Counted from the first letter of the stretch, positions 29,873 through 41,870 are shown. The stretch is DNA of 64,000 nt from Geobacter sp. FeAm09 (GCF_008330225.1 NZ_CP042466.1:1498501-1562500), one strand, 5' to 3'. Notes: generated from the sequence alone by a model not told the origin. A program made the numbers and translations.

Positions 29873-30073
29873 ATGAAATGCACAAACAAGGTAAAGACAA
29901 TCCGCGAATCGAAGCTCATGAGTAAATCGGAACTTGCCCGCAAGGCTGGCGTGTCCGCGCTTACGGTGGACCGGATCGAGCGGGGCGAAAGCTGCCGTCT
30001 TGAAACCAAGCGAAAGATTATCCTCGCGTTAGGCTACTCGCTGGACGACAAAAACAAGGTCTTTCAGGATTAA
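29873..30073 (+). CDS. Small XRE-family helix-turn-helix regulator
   Basis: 66 residues, essentially one Cro/C1-type domain: MSKSELARKAGVSALTVDRI forms the helix-turn-helix and ERGESCRLETKRKIILALG the following helices. No effector domain. It is 18 bp upstream of pilM and in the same direction, so it is probably co-transcribed and may control the pilus operon or itself. This is inference from position. Confidence 0.82.
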   Translation: MKCTNKVKTIRESKLMSKSELARKAGVSALTVDRIERGESCRLETKRKIILALGYSLDDKNKVFQD

Positions 30074-30091
30074 CGACAACGGGAACCTGAT

Positions 30092-31146
30092 ATGTTTCTT
30101 TTCAGAAAACAGAAAGACGTCATCGGAATAGACATCGGCTCCAGTTCGGTGAAACTGGTGCAGATCAAATGCCTCAAGGATGCTTTCCAGCTTCTCAACG
30201 TGGGCATGGTGCCGCTTCCGCCGGAAGCCATCGTGGACAACACGCTCATCGATAGCGCCTCTATCGTGACGGCGTTGAAGAGCCTGACGGCAAGCCTGGG
30301 GATCAAGGTCAAGGATGTGGCCTGCTCCATTTCGGGGAACTCCGTCATCATCCGCAAGATCACCTTGCCCGCGATGCCGGCCGAGGAGTTGGAAGACCAG
30401 ATCATGTGGGAGGCGGAGCAGTACATCCCGTTCGACATCAACGACGTCAACATGGATTTTCAGATACTCTCGCCCGACAGTATCGATCCCGCCAAGATGA
30501 ATGTGCTGCTGGTTGCCAGCAAAAAGGATATCATCAACGACTATGTGGCTGTTTTCAACGAAGCATCCCTGCAGCTGTCGGTGGCCGACGTGGACTCATT
30601 CGCCGTGCAGAACGCCTTTGAGATCAATCACGACGTCGGCCTGGACGAGGTCCTGGCGCTCATAAACATCGGCGCCAACATCATGAACATCAACATAGTC
30701 AGAAACGGCATCACGCTTTTGACCCGCGACGTCCAGATGGGGGGCAACCTCTATACGGAAGAGATTCAAAAACAGATGGGGCTGGACAGTGCCGAAGCGG
30801 AATCGGCAAAGATCCTGGCCCATGAAACCCGGAACGGCGCCCTGCTGGATGTTCTGAACAAGGTTAACGACACCATTACCCAGGAGATCCGCCGTTCGCT
30901 GGATTTCTACAACTCCACGGCGAACGAGGAACGTATTACCGGGATTTTCCTGAGCGGGGGGGCTCCAAGGTCTATCACCTGAGCGAGACGGTGAGCGAAA
31001 AGCTCGGCCTGCCGGTAGACACCATCAACCCGTTTGCAAAGCTCAAGTATAACGATAAGGACTTTGACCCTGAATACCTTCAGGAAATCGGCCCGCTCAT
31101 GGCGGTAAGCGTTGGGCTTGCCATAAGGAGGGTTGGGGACAAATGA
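30092..31146 (+). pseudogene. pilM: Type IV pilus assembly ATPase PilM, frameshifted in a G7 tract
   Basis: PilM is an actin-like cytoplasmic ATP-binding protein that docks on the N-terminus of PilN. The start (VIGIDIGSSSVKLVQIK) holds the first phosphate-binding loop. The frame runs to GIFLSG near 30956 and then reads wrongly to a TGA ending at 30982. The next frame continues correctly with SKVYHLSETVSEKLGLP, INPF and PLMAVSVGLAIRR to the TGA at 31144-31146. The break is in a run of seven G (30956-30962); eight would restore SGGGSK without changing family length. The stop overlaps the pilN ATG (ATGA). It is either a sequencing error, a true mutation, or slippage-based switching. Confidence 0.88.
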
Positions 31147-31718
31147 TCAAGATCAACCTGTTGCCGGTTCGCGCCGCGAAAAAGAAGGAGACGGCCGTCC
31201 AGCAGATCACCATCTTCTGCGTCAGTCTGCTGCTGGTGGCCGCTGTCGTGGTTTCCCTGTATGTGGTCAAGCGGATGCAGATTGCCGCCGCGCAGACCGA
31301 TATTGCCGCGGCCAATGCCAAGATCGGCGAACTGAAGAAGAGGATCGGCAAGCTTGAGGAACTCAAAACACTGAAGGACCAGGTGAAGAAGAAGCTGGAT
31401 GTCCTGGCCCAGTTGCGCAAGAACAAGACGGGGCCGGCCGAACGGCTGGCCACGCTGAGCGACATTACCCCCGAGCAGCTCTGGCTTACCGGCTACGCGG
31501 AAAACGGCGCGGATGTCAAATTGTCAGGTATCGCCTATACCGAAGAGTTGATCGCGTCGTTCATGCGCAGCCTGGAAGCGTCCCGGGACTACACGGGGGT
31601 CGAGCTGGTCGTGTCCGAGCAGATGGAGCTGGCGGGGACCAAGCTGAAAAAGTTTGAGCTGACATGCAAGTTGAAGGCAGCTGCCACGCCGCAGCCCGAG
31701 GCCGCCCCCAAGAAATAG
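31143..31718 (+). CDS. pilN: Type IV pilus inner-membrane assembly protein PilN
   Basis: 191 residues. The N-terminal MIKINLLPVR is the conserved INLLP motif that binds PilM. One membrane helix (about 20-42), a periplasmic coiled coil (about 50-95) and a ferredoxin-like domain follow. The tail is Ala/Pro-rich. The ATG overlaps the pilM stop, indicating translational coupling. Confidence 0.95.
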   Translation: MIKINLLPVRAAKKKETAVQQITIFCVSLLLVAAVVVSLYVVKRMQIAAAQTDIAAANAKIGELKKRIGKLEELKTLKDQVKKKLDVLAQLRKNKTGPAERLATLSDITPEQLWLTGYAENGADVKLSGIAYTEELIASFMRSLEASRDYTGVELVVSEQMELAGTKLKKFELTCKLKAAATPQPEAAPKK

Positions 31719-31747
31719 CATTTACCTTGAACTAGGATGGACTGGCT

Positions 31748-32356
31748 ATGGATCCGCAAGTCGAAAAAATACTCAAGCTGCCGACAAAGCAAAAGATCAT
31801 CATACTGGTGCTGGTGATGGCCGTGGAGGCTGCCGCGCTGCTCTACGCGCTGTACCTGCCCAAATATAAAGAGCTGGACGGCCTGAAAGCCGAGTTGTCG
31901 AAGCTGCAGAACGAGATCGATGACAAGACCAGGATCGCCAACAACCTGCCCCGCCTCCAGCGGGAATACGACCAGCTCAACAAGGAACTGGCCCAGGCCC
32001 TGACCGAACTCCCCAACTCCAAGGAGATCCCCTCGCTCTTGACGAGCATCACCACCCTGGGCAAAGGGGCGGGACTCGATTTCCTCGTCTTCAAGCCCAA
32101 GGGGGAATCCCCCAAGGATTTCTATGCCGAGGTGCCGGTGGACATCACCGTGTCAGGATCGTATTACAGCGTTGCCAACTTCTTTGCTGCCGTTGCCAAC
32201 CTCCCCCGTATCGTTAATATAACCAACGTAGCTTTTGCCGATATCAAGAACGTCAACAACAGGATGATGACAAAGGTTACCTGTCTCGCCACCACATTCC
32301 GCTTCCTTGATAAGAAAGAGATTAAGGATGATAAGAAGAAACCTGCTCCCAAATAG
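31748..32356 (+). CDS. pilO: Type IV pilus inner-membrane assembly protein PilO
   Basis: 202 residues: a short cytoplasmic N-terminus, one membrane helix (about 17-38), a coiled coil (about 40-85) and a ferredoxin-like periplasmic domain (DITVSGSYYSVANFFAAVA). PilO pairs with PilN in the alignment complex that links the PilM ring to PilP and the PilQ secretin. Its end overlaps the start of pilP by 29 bp. Confidence 0.94.
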   Translation: MDPQVEKILKLPTKQKIIILVLVMAVEAAALLYALYLPKYKELDGLKAELSKLQNEIDDKTRIANNLPRLQREYDQLNKELAQALTELPNSKEIPSLLTSITTLGKGAGLDFLVFKPKGESPKDFYAEVPVDITVSGSYYSVANFFAAVANLPRIVNITNVAFADIKNVNNRMMTKVTCLATTFRFLDKKEIKDDKKKPAPK

Positions 32357-32897
32357 CCGTTCAGTAGCGGTCGTTGTTGCTGTCGGCATCGTGGCGGCTA
32401 TGCTGCCGGGCTGCAAGAAGCACGAACAGCCCGCACCTGCCGCGCAACCGGCCGCGAAGGCCGCTGCGCCGCAACAGCCCAAGCCGGTGCAAAAACCGGT
32501 CAGTTCGGCGCTCAAACTGCCGCCGCCCCCGGTCAATCAGTTCGATTTCAGCAACAAAAAGGATCCCTTCAAGCCCTTTCTGGTCGTCAAACCGCATCCG
32601 GCTGCCCCGGCGGCGGGCACTGCGGCCAGGATCTCCCGGAGCGGCCTCCCCATCCATAGTTTCGACGTCAGCCAGTTCAGGCTGATCGGCGTGGTAACGG
32701 GGGATCGGCAAAACAAGGCCATGGTTGTGGACCCCAACGGCAAGGGATACGTCCTCAGGGTCGGAATGTCGATCGGCAAAAACGAGGGCACCGTGACCTC
32801 GATCAGCAACAGCGGCGTGGATGTGCTGGAGCAATTCAGAGACGACAATGGTCGGGTGCGCAAGGAAACCATCAAAATCACCCTTCCCAGGAAATAA
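32328..32897 (+). CDS. pilP: Type IV pilus assembly lipoprotein PilP
   Basis: 189 residues. The start ATG at 32328 lies inside pilO, with AAAGAG upstream; a TTG at 32307 is a less likely alternative. The signal peptide ends in the lipobox LPGC. A Pro/Ala-rich flexible region is followed by KKDPFKPF and the beta-sandwich domain that binds the N-domains of PilQ (FRLIGVVTG, KGYVLRVGMSIG). It anchors the inner-membrane PilNO complex to the outer-membrane secretin. Confidence 0.93.
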   Translation: MIRRNLLPNSRSVAVVVAVGIVAAMLPGCKKHEQPAPAAQPAAKAAAPQQPKPVQKPVSSALKLPPPPVNQFDFSNKKDPFKPFLVVKPHPAAPAAGTAARISRSGLPIHSFDVSQFRLIGVVTGDRQNKAMVVDPNGKGYVLRVGMSIGKNEGTVTSISNSGVDVLEQFRDDNGRVRKETIKITLPRK

Positions 32898-32910
32898 TAA
32901 GGAGTTCCGC

Positions 32911-35658
32911 ATGAAGTGGTTTACGAGACAATCTATTGTTCTAGCCCTTGTCTTGACGGTGTCGGCAGCCTTCCTTACGGGGGGGGCAGGCGGTGCGGAA
33001 GCAGCCACGGAGCCTGCAAAAGCCAAGCTTGCCGCTATCGAATCCATCAGCGCATCCGGCGAAGGCGCTGCGGCGGAGCTTGTCGTCAGGCTTTCCTCAC
33101 CGGCAACCTATACCAGCTATAAGACCACCTCGCCCCTTCGCCTGGTGATCGACTTGTCGCAAACGACGCAAGGCGCCATTACAGCGCCGGTCGCCATCAA
33201 CCAGGGCAATATCAAAAGCGTGAGCGTCAACCGTTTCGACACCGATGCCGGCACCCTGACGCGGATCAGCGTGGAGTTGGTCAACGACATCGACGCGGTC
33301 ATCTCCGCTTCTCCGGCCCAGCCCGGCGAGTTGCATGTCGCCTTTCCGGTGCAGCATGCTCCGGCGGCAGGACCTGAAACGGTAACCGCCGCCAACGGCG
33401 AAAAACCTGCGGAAATCACTGAAAAGAGTCCCGCGCCCGCTGCCGATGGGGTGAAGCCGGTGGAACCCGTCCAGGATGGCGCCAAATTGCAGCCGGTTGT
33501 GCCGGCGACGGCCACCAAACATGCGCTGAACGCGGTAACGGCCAGGGACGGCGCCATAATCCTCGCCGTCGAGGGCGGCGTAGACGAGTTCAAGACGTTC
33601 AGGCTCAACAAGCCCGAACGCTATGTCATCGATCTGTTCGGCGTCACGAGTATTCTTCCCAGCCGTTTCATCCCCCTGAACGCCATCGGGGTCGCATCGG
33701 CCCGCATCGGCCTCTACCCCGACAAGACCCGCGTGGTGCTCGACGCGATCAACGGCAGTTTTCCGGAAGCCACGGCGACAAGAGCGGATGAGGGGGTACG
33801 GGTCGTTCTCGCCGGTGCATCCGGCCCGGGCACACCGGCACAACCTGTCGCGGCCGGTGCGGCAAAAACGGATGCCGCGGCTGTCCCGCACAAAGCGTCC
33901 GCCCCGGCGGCTCAAAAGGCGGCAGAGGCTGCCCCCGCCGCAGCGCCCCGGGTGGATATGCATCCGGCAGTTGGTCCTGCCATCGTAGAGATGATCGACT
34001 TCCAGGTGGTTGACGCCATATCCCGCGTGGCGGTCAGGGTCAAGGGAGATGTGGATGTGGAGCAGCCGGTCACGACCCCGGGCTTCGTTACCCTGACCCT
34101 CAAGAACGCGACCCTGGCAAAACGGCTGCAGCGCTCTTTGGATGCCCAGGCCTTCGTGACGCCGGTTCTCCGGGTAACCCCCTTCATGGTCAAGACCCGC
34201 AAGGGGACCGACACCAAGGTGCGTATCGCGCTGCGCGTCGCCGCGCCGTATGAATTCCGCCATGAAGGCGACATGTTCTTCATCGATTTCAAAAACCCCG
34301 AGGGACTCACCGCCGGCAAGCTGGAGCTGGATACGCCGGAGGCCCGTCTCCATCCCAAGCGTCATGCCGCGAAAGATGCCGATATAACCACGGAACTGGC
34401 GCCCGCGCCGGAGGTGCCGTCGAAACCGGGCGAACTGGTGAGGCACTACAAGGGGCGGAAGGTTACCCTTGAGTTTGCCGACGCCGAGGTGCGCAAGATC
34501 TTCCAGCTCCTCTCCGAAGTGAGCAACAAGAACTTCGTGCTTGGCGACGATGTCACGGGAACGATCAGCATCAAGCTGGTCAACGTGCCGTGGGACCAGG
34601 CCCTGGATATCATTCTCGATACCAAGGGACTGGACAAGCGCGAAGAGGGTAACATCATCATCATCAAGGGCAAGGGGAAATTCAAGTCACAGGCCGAAGA
34701 AGAGCAGGAGATCAAAAAGGCCCTGACGAAATCCATCGAGCTTAAAACCGAGACCTTTAGCATCAATTACGCCGACATCACGAGCATCGCCGGGCAGTTC
34801 AACGGGCTGAAAAGCGAACGCGGCGTGATTTCCCAGGATGTGCGCACCAACAAGGTGATCGTCAAGGACATTCCCCAGGCTCTGGACGACATGCGCAAGC
34901 TGCTGCAGCAACTCGACGTGCCCGAGAAGCAGGTCATGATCGAAGCCCGGATCGTGGAGGCGACCTCGACCTTCACCCGTTCCCTCGGCGTGAACTGGGG
35001 CATCCATTACCGGGACGGTTCCGCGTCGTTCCTGGGCATCAACTCGCTGGACACCACGTTCGGCGGCACTGTGTCCACGGTCCCGTCCACATCCGGGGCC
35101 AGCAGCAACTCCGGAACGGCGACCGGCATTTCCTTTGGCTCGCTCACCAGCAATATTCAGCTTGATATGCGCCTGAATGCCGCGGCAACCGCCGGGCTTA
35201 TCAAAATCGTCTCCACGCCGAAGGTTGCGACGCTGAACAACAAGACCGCCAAGATCACCCAAGGACAGCAGATCCCCTACACATCGTCCACCTCCGACAA
35301 GGTCGAAACCAAGTTCGTCGAGGCGGCCCTGGCGCTGGAGGTAACCCCGCATATCAACTCCAATGGGACGATCAGCATGAAGATCGACGCCAAAAATGAC
35401 TCTGCCGGTACCGCCACCGGCAGCAGTACCGCTCCACCGATCAACAAAAAGCAGGCAACGACCGAGATGCTGCTGCGTGACGGAGAGACCACGGTTATCG
35501 GCGGGATCTACGTCGACAACGATACGGAATCCGATGAAGGGGTCCCGTTCCTGATGGACATTCCCTTCTTCGGGAAATTCTTTAAATCGAATACAAAATC
35601 AAAGACAAAGACCGAGTTGCTGATCTTTATTACGCCGAGAATTTTGAATACCATTTAG
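32911..35658 (+). CDS. pilQ: Type IV pilus secretin PilQ
   Basis: 915 residues forming the outer-membrane pore for the pilus. AAGGAG sits 7 bases before the ATG; the signal peptide is about 1-30. Three AMIN-like peptidoglycan-binding domains are visible (about 45-115, 205-300 and 355-465), more than the one or two of many PilQ proteins, separated by Ala/Pro linkers. Then come the STN/N0 domain (VTLEFADAEVRKIFQLL from about 518), an N1 domain (about 610-680) and the secretin core ending with IGGIYVDN and GKFFKSNT. Full length. Confidence 0.95.
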   Translation: MKWFTRQSIVLALVLTVSAAFLTGGAGGAEAATEPAKAKLAAIESISASGEGAAAELVVRLSSPATYTSYKTTSPLRLVIDLSQTTQGAITAPVAINQGNIKSVSVNRFDTDAGTLTRISVELVNDIDAVISASPAQPGELHVAFPVQHAPAAGPETVTAANGEKPAEITEKSPAPAADGVKPVEPVQDGAKLQPVVPATATKHALNAVTARDGAIILAVEGGVDEFKTFRLNKPERYVIDLFGVTSILPSRFIPLNAIGVASARIGLYPDKTRVVLDAINGSFPEATATRADEGVRVVLAGASGPGTPAQPVAAGAAKTDAAAVPHKASAPAAQKAAEAAPAAAPRVDMHPAVGPAIVEMIDFQVVDAISRVAVRVKGDVDVEQPVTTPGFVTLTLKNATLAKRLQRSLDAQAFVTPVLRVTPFMVKTRKGTDTKVRIALRVAAPYEFRHEGDMFFIDFKNPEGLTAGKLELDTPEARLHPKRHAAKDADITTELAPAPEVPSKPGELVRHYKGRKVTLEFADAEVRKIFQLLSEVSNKNFVLGDDVTGTISIKLVNVPWDQALDIILDTKGLDKREEGNIIIIKGKGKFKSQAEEEQEIKKALTKSIELKTETFSINYADITSIAGQFNGLKSERGVISQDVRTNKVIVKDIPQALDDMRKLLQQLDVPEKQVMIEARIVEATSTFTRSLGVNWGIHYRDGSASFLGINSLDTTFGGTVSTVPSTSGASSNSGTATGISFGSLTSNIQLDMRLNAAATAGLIKIVSTPKVATLNNKTAKITQGQQIPYTSSTSDKVETKFVEAALALEVTPHINSNGTISMKIDAKNDSAGTATGSSTAPPINKKQATTEMLLRDGETTVIGGIYVDNDTESDEGVPFLMDIPFFGKFFKSNTKSKTKTELLIFITPRILNTI

Positions 35659-35680
35659 ACGTTGAAATCTGGGAGGTTTC

Positions 35681-36319
35681 ATGAAGCCGTTTAGTTTTGT
35701 TCTTTTGCTAGCAATGCTGTTGGTTGCTATAATACTTCAGTCTTGTGGAGGCGGGTCTGATAAGGCGGTAAATGGTTCTCTCACGCTAACTACTCCAACC
35801 GTCACTGGTCCGACAGGTGGATATTATACTGTGTCTTCAACGTTGACATATACGCCACCGACGGGAAAAGATCCAAATGGTTTAGATGTGAAGGTTACGA
35901 TGGGAGGAGTCTCAAAGACGATTTATCTCGATTCTACCGGTAGTTATGTCCTGACCGATTATGTGGCGCAGACGACTTCTTCTGTCGTGTATACTATAAG
36001 TGCTTCGACGGGGGATCTTACGAGTTCTGTGGCTACGATACTCGAAGGTCTTACCCCTCTCAATGCGAGTACCTCTCCCATATTGTTTGCATCGACGGAT
36101 GCTGCTGGCACCGTAAAGACGACAACCATTGGCGGAGGGGTCAGCCCTTATGCCGTATCTTTGGATTCTACGAGCTCAAGCGACTTGGTGATCTCACTTT
36201 CAGGGACAACCTTGAGCATAACTAAAACTTCCACAACCGGCACTACCCAGAAGTCTGGCACTATTACGGTAACCGATTCCGCCGGTTCTAAAATAACAAT
36301 ACTTGTGTATTATTATTAG
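35681..36319 (+). CDS. Low-GC Ser/Thr-rich lipoprotein, unknown
   Basis: 212 residues. The signal peptide ends in the lipobox LQSC followed by GGGSD, so it is lipidated. The mature part is rich in Ser, Thr, Gly and Val and looks like two beta-sandwich units; the second half (about 130-212, ending VTDSAGSKITILVYYY) resembles Ig-like repeats of surface proteins. GGGAGG precedes the ATG, 22 bp after pilQ, and a terminator follows. Codon use is visibly AT-richer than pilQ, suggesting acquisition or fast divergence. I do not recognise a family; a pilus-associated or surface-exposed role is inferred from position only. Confidence 0.8.
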   Translation: MKPFSFVLLLAMLLVAIILQSCGGGSDKAVNGSLTLTTPTVTGPTGGYYTVSSTLTYTPPTGKDPNGLDVKVTMGGVSKTIYLDSTGSYVLTDYVAQTTSSVVYTISASTGDLTSSVATILEGLTPLNASTSPILFASTDAAGTVKTTTIGGGVSPYAVSLDSTSSSDLVISLSGTTLSITKTSTTGTTQKSGTITVTDSAGSKITILVYYY

Positions 36320-36398
36320 CGCCACATAGAGGCGAGATACGCGGTTGGCCTGATGTCAGCAAGAGACTGACCAAAAAGACAACAGATCAGCTTTTTTG

Positions 36399-36433
36399 CA
36401 GGGGGATGTTGCATAATCCCCCTGTTTTTTTTA
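36399..36433 (+). terminator. Intrinsic terminator of the pil operon
   Basis: A perfect 9-bp GC-rich stem (36399-36407 with 36416-36424), an 8-base loop and a run of T's. It lies 80 bp past the lipoprotein stop. Confidence 0.88.
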
Positions 36434-36535
36434 TAGTGGCTATTCGGGCGCGGCCATGACGCCGGTGCCGCGAGGCGCCGCCGGCCGGTACCCTGAACAG
36501 TCTGAAATTCATTACGTTAAAGGTGTTATGCAACC

Positions 36536-39199
<2,664 letters not shown>

Positions 39200-39202
39200 T
39201 GC

Positions 39203-40066
39203 ATGGGGATACGCAAGGTCGCCATATTCGCCAAGAAACATGACCCGCGCTGCCAGGGGGTTGCCGACGACCTCATCAACTGGCTGGAGGAAAGGGGGTG
39301 CCGCCCCCTGGTGGAGGCGCACCTGGCCCGCCACATCGGCTATCACCTGGGGACCACGGCCGAGAACATCCGCGAACAGGCCGAACTGGTGGTGGTGCTG
39401 GGAGGGGACGGCACACTGATCTCGGTGGCCCGGCTCTTCAGCGGCAGGGAGGTCCCCATTGTGGGGGTCAACTTGGGGAGCCTCGGCTTTCTTACCGAGG
39501 TGACGGTGGAGGAGCTCTACCCGGTCCTGGATCTGTGCCTCAAGGGCGACCCCTGCGTTTCGGAGCGGATGATGCTGGAGGTGAGCGTCCGCCGGGAGGG
39601 GAGGGAGATCGAGAAGCACCACGTGCTGAACGATATCGTCATCAACAAGGGGGCGCTGGCCCGGATCATCGACCTGGAAACCAAGGTCAACGGCCACCCC
39701 CTGACCACCTTCCGGGCCGACGGGCTGATCGTCTCCACGCCCACCGGTTCCACCGGCTATTCCCTGTCCGCCGGCGGCCCCATCATCCACCCGCAGATGA
39801 GCTGTCTCGTGATCACCCCCATCTGCCCCCACACCCTGACGAACCGTCCCATCGTGGTCTCCGATGCGGCCACCGTCTCCATTACCGTGGCCTCGTCCTA
39901 CGACGAAAAGGTCTATCTGACCCTGGACGGCCAGGTCGGCTTCGAGTTGACGGAGCGGGACTCGGTGGATGTGCGGGCCGCCCTCAAGACCACCGCCCTG
40001 GTCATGTCCCGCAGCCGGGATTATTTCGAGGTGCTGCGGACGAAACTTAAATGGGGGGGGCAGTAG
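39203..40066 (+). CDS. nadK: NAD kinase
   Basis: Phosphorylates NAD to NADP. 287 residues with the GGDG motif (residues 67-70) and the second conserved block LNDIVI, then RADGLIVSTPTGSTGYSLSAGG. GAGGGG precedes the ATG, nearly overlapping valS. The last codons read through a run of eight G (40053-40060) in frame, and the stop codon lies inside the left arm of a palindromic repeat. Confidence 0.95.
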   Translation: MGIRKVAIFAKKHDPRCQGVADDLINWLEERGCRPLVEAHLARHIGYHLGTTAENIREQAELVVVLGGDGTLISVARLFSGREVPIVGVNLGSLGFLTEVTVEELYPVLDLCLKGDPCVSERMMLEVSVRREGREIEKHHVLNDIVINKGALARIIDLETKVNGHPLTTFRADGLIVSTPTGSTGYSLSAGGPIIHPQMSCLVITPICPHTLTNRPIVVSDAATVSITVASSYDEKVYLTLDGQVGFELTERDSVDVRAALKTTALVMSRSRDYFEVLRTKLKWGGQ

Positions 40067-40132
40067 GGGCGCATTGCATGCGCCCGTTTTGTCTGTATCA
40101 ATCGAACCTGGGCGCATGCAATGCGCCCCTAC
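40063..40132. repeat. Perfect 23-bp inverted repeat (REP/MITE-like)
   Basis: Arms 40063-40085 and 40110-40132 are exact reverse complements, separated by 24 bases. Each arm contains an internal partial palindrome (GGGCGCATGCAATGCGCCC). The nadK TAG is within the left arm. No gene is encoded. The form matches small palindromic intergenic repeats of the GTAGGGGCG type. Confidence 0.85.
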
Positions 40133-40193
40133 TCGCATGTCATCCTGATAGCAAAGCCGAATTACAAGGTGCTATGCGGCGGAGCGTGATTCC

Positions 40194-41861
40194 ATGTTGA
40201 CCGACCTGACCATCAAGAACATCGCCATCATCGACACCCTGCACATCTCCTTCAGGGAGGGGCTTACCGTGCTTACCGGCGAAACCGGCGCCGGCAAGTC
40301 GATCATCATCGATGCGGTCGGCCTCATCATGGGGGGGCGTGCCTCGGCCGACCTGATCCGTTCCGGGGCTGACGAGGCGGTGGTGGAGGCGCTGTTTGAC
40401 ATCTCGGCCCAGCCCGAGGTGGCCCAACGGCTTCGGGATTCCGGTTTCGACTGCGACAACGACGAACTGCTCGTGAAGCGCTCCATCTCCCGGGCCGGCA
40501 AGAATCGGGTCTTCATCAATACGAACATGGCCACCCTGGCGCTTTTAGCCGACATCGCCCCCCGCCTGATCAACATCTACGGCCAGCATGAATCCCAGAC
40601 CCTGCTTCGCCCGGAGAACCATCTGCGGCTCCTGGATGCCTACGCCGGGTTGAATCCGCAGCGGGAAGAGTATGCCCGCGCCTTCGAGCGTTTCCGCGCC
40701 CTCCAGGAGCGGCTTGCAACCCTGGACGAGGAGGAGCGGGAGGCGGAACGGCGGCTCGATCTCCTGTCGTACCAGTCCGATGAGATCGCCCGGGCGGAGT
40801 TGCGGGCCGGGGAGGAGGAAGAGCTGGAGGAACGCCGCCGGCTGCTGGCCGGCGCCGAGAAGCTGGGGGGAACCACGGCCTCTGCCTTTGAGCGGCTCTA
40901 CGAGGGGGATGGGGCGATCCTCGGCCAGTTGCGGCGCATCAAGGACTCCATTGCCGAGGTCTCCGCCATCGACCGCAGCCTGGAAGGGGTGGCCGCCTCC
41001 CTGGAAAACGCCTACCTGCAGGTGGAGGATGCCGCCATCATGCTGCGCGACTACGCCTCCCGCATCGAGGCCGACCCCACGGCGTTGCAGCAGGCCGATG
41101 ACCGTCTCGATCTGATCCACCGGCTCAAGAGGAAATATGCGCCCACCGTGGAGGCGATCCTCGAATTCAAGCAGGGGCTCGATGGCGAGATAGATGCCCT
41201 GAAGGGGCGGGAACAGGCCCGGCATGACCTGGAAGAGGAACGGGAGCGGCTTGCCCGCGACGTGCAGCAGCGGGGCAAGGAGCTCACCGCACGGCGCACC
41301 GCCGCCGCCGGAGCCCTCTCCAAGGCCCTGGCCGCAGAGGTGCATCAGCTCGCCATGAAGAACGCCGTCGTGGAAACGCTCCTGGAGCCGCTGGCGGAGC
41401 CGCGCGCCACCGGGTACGAGCGGGTGGAGCTCCTCTTCTCCCCCAATCCGGGCGAGCCGCCCCGGCCCCTGGCCCGGGTCGCCTCCGGCGGCGAGTTGTC
41501 GCGGCTCATGCTGGCATTCAAACAGGTGTTGCCCGAGGGGGATGTGCCGACGTTGATCTTTGACGAGGTGGATACCGGCATTGGCGGCGCCACCTCGGAG
41601 ATGGTGGGACAAAAGCTCAGGAAGGTCGCTTCGGTTCAGCAGGTGCTCTGCATCACCCACCTGGCCCAGGTGGCGGTTTTTGCCGCCCAGCATCTGCGGG
41701 TGGAGAAACAGGTGGCGAACGGCAGGACCACCACCCGGGTCATGCCGCTGGCGGATGATGAACGCACCCGCGAGGTCGCCCGCATGCTGGCCGGGGCCAA
41801 GATCACGGATTCGGCCCTGGCCCATGCCGCTGAGATGCTGGTGGCGACGAACACCTTGTAG
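40194..41861 (+). CDS. recN: DNA repair protein RecN
   Basis: An SMC-like ATPase for double-strand break repair. 555 residues: Walker A in TGETGAGKS (about 28-36), a long coiled coil in the middle, then the ABC signature (ASGGELSRLMLAFK) and Walker B (PTLIFDEVDTGIGG). GGAG lies 9 bases upstream. A run of seven G at 40331-40337 reads in frame, showing that G7 tracts can be called correctly in this assembly. Confidence 0.96.
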   Translation: MLTDLTIKNIAIIDTLHISFREGLTVLTGETGAGKSIIIDAVGLIMGGRASADLIRSGADEAVVEALFDISAQPEVAQRLRDSGFDCDNDELLVKRSISRAGKNRVFINTNMATLALLADIAPRLINIYGQHESQTLLRPENHLRLLDAYAGLNPQREEYARAFERFRALQERLATLDEEEREAERRLDLLSYQSDEIARAELRAGEEEELEERRRLLAGAEKLGGTTASAFERLYEGDGAILGQLRRIKDSIAEVSAIDRSLEGVAASLENAYLQVEDAAIMLRDYASRIEADPTALQQADDRLDLIHRLKRKYAPTVEAILEFKQGLDGEIDALKGREQARHDLEEERERLARDVQQRGKELTARRTAAAGALSKALAAEVHQLAMKNAVVETLLEPLAEPRATGYERVELLFSPNPGEPPRPLARVASGGELSRLMLAFKQVLPEGDVPTLIFDEVDTGIGGATSEMVGQKLRKVASVQQVLCITHLAQVAVFAAQHLRVEKQVANGRTTTRVMPLADDERTREVARMLAGAKITDSALAHAAEMLVATNTL

Positions 41862-41870
41862 CATGCAAAT

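Noticed and set aside
28787-30091. c-di-GMP (GEMM) riboswitch upstream of the cytochrome or pil genes
   Set aside because: Such switches are common in this bacterial group, but no segment like the conserved GGGACGCAAAGCC core was found in 29624-29872 or near the other intergenic regions.
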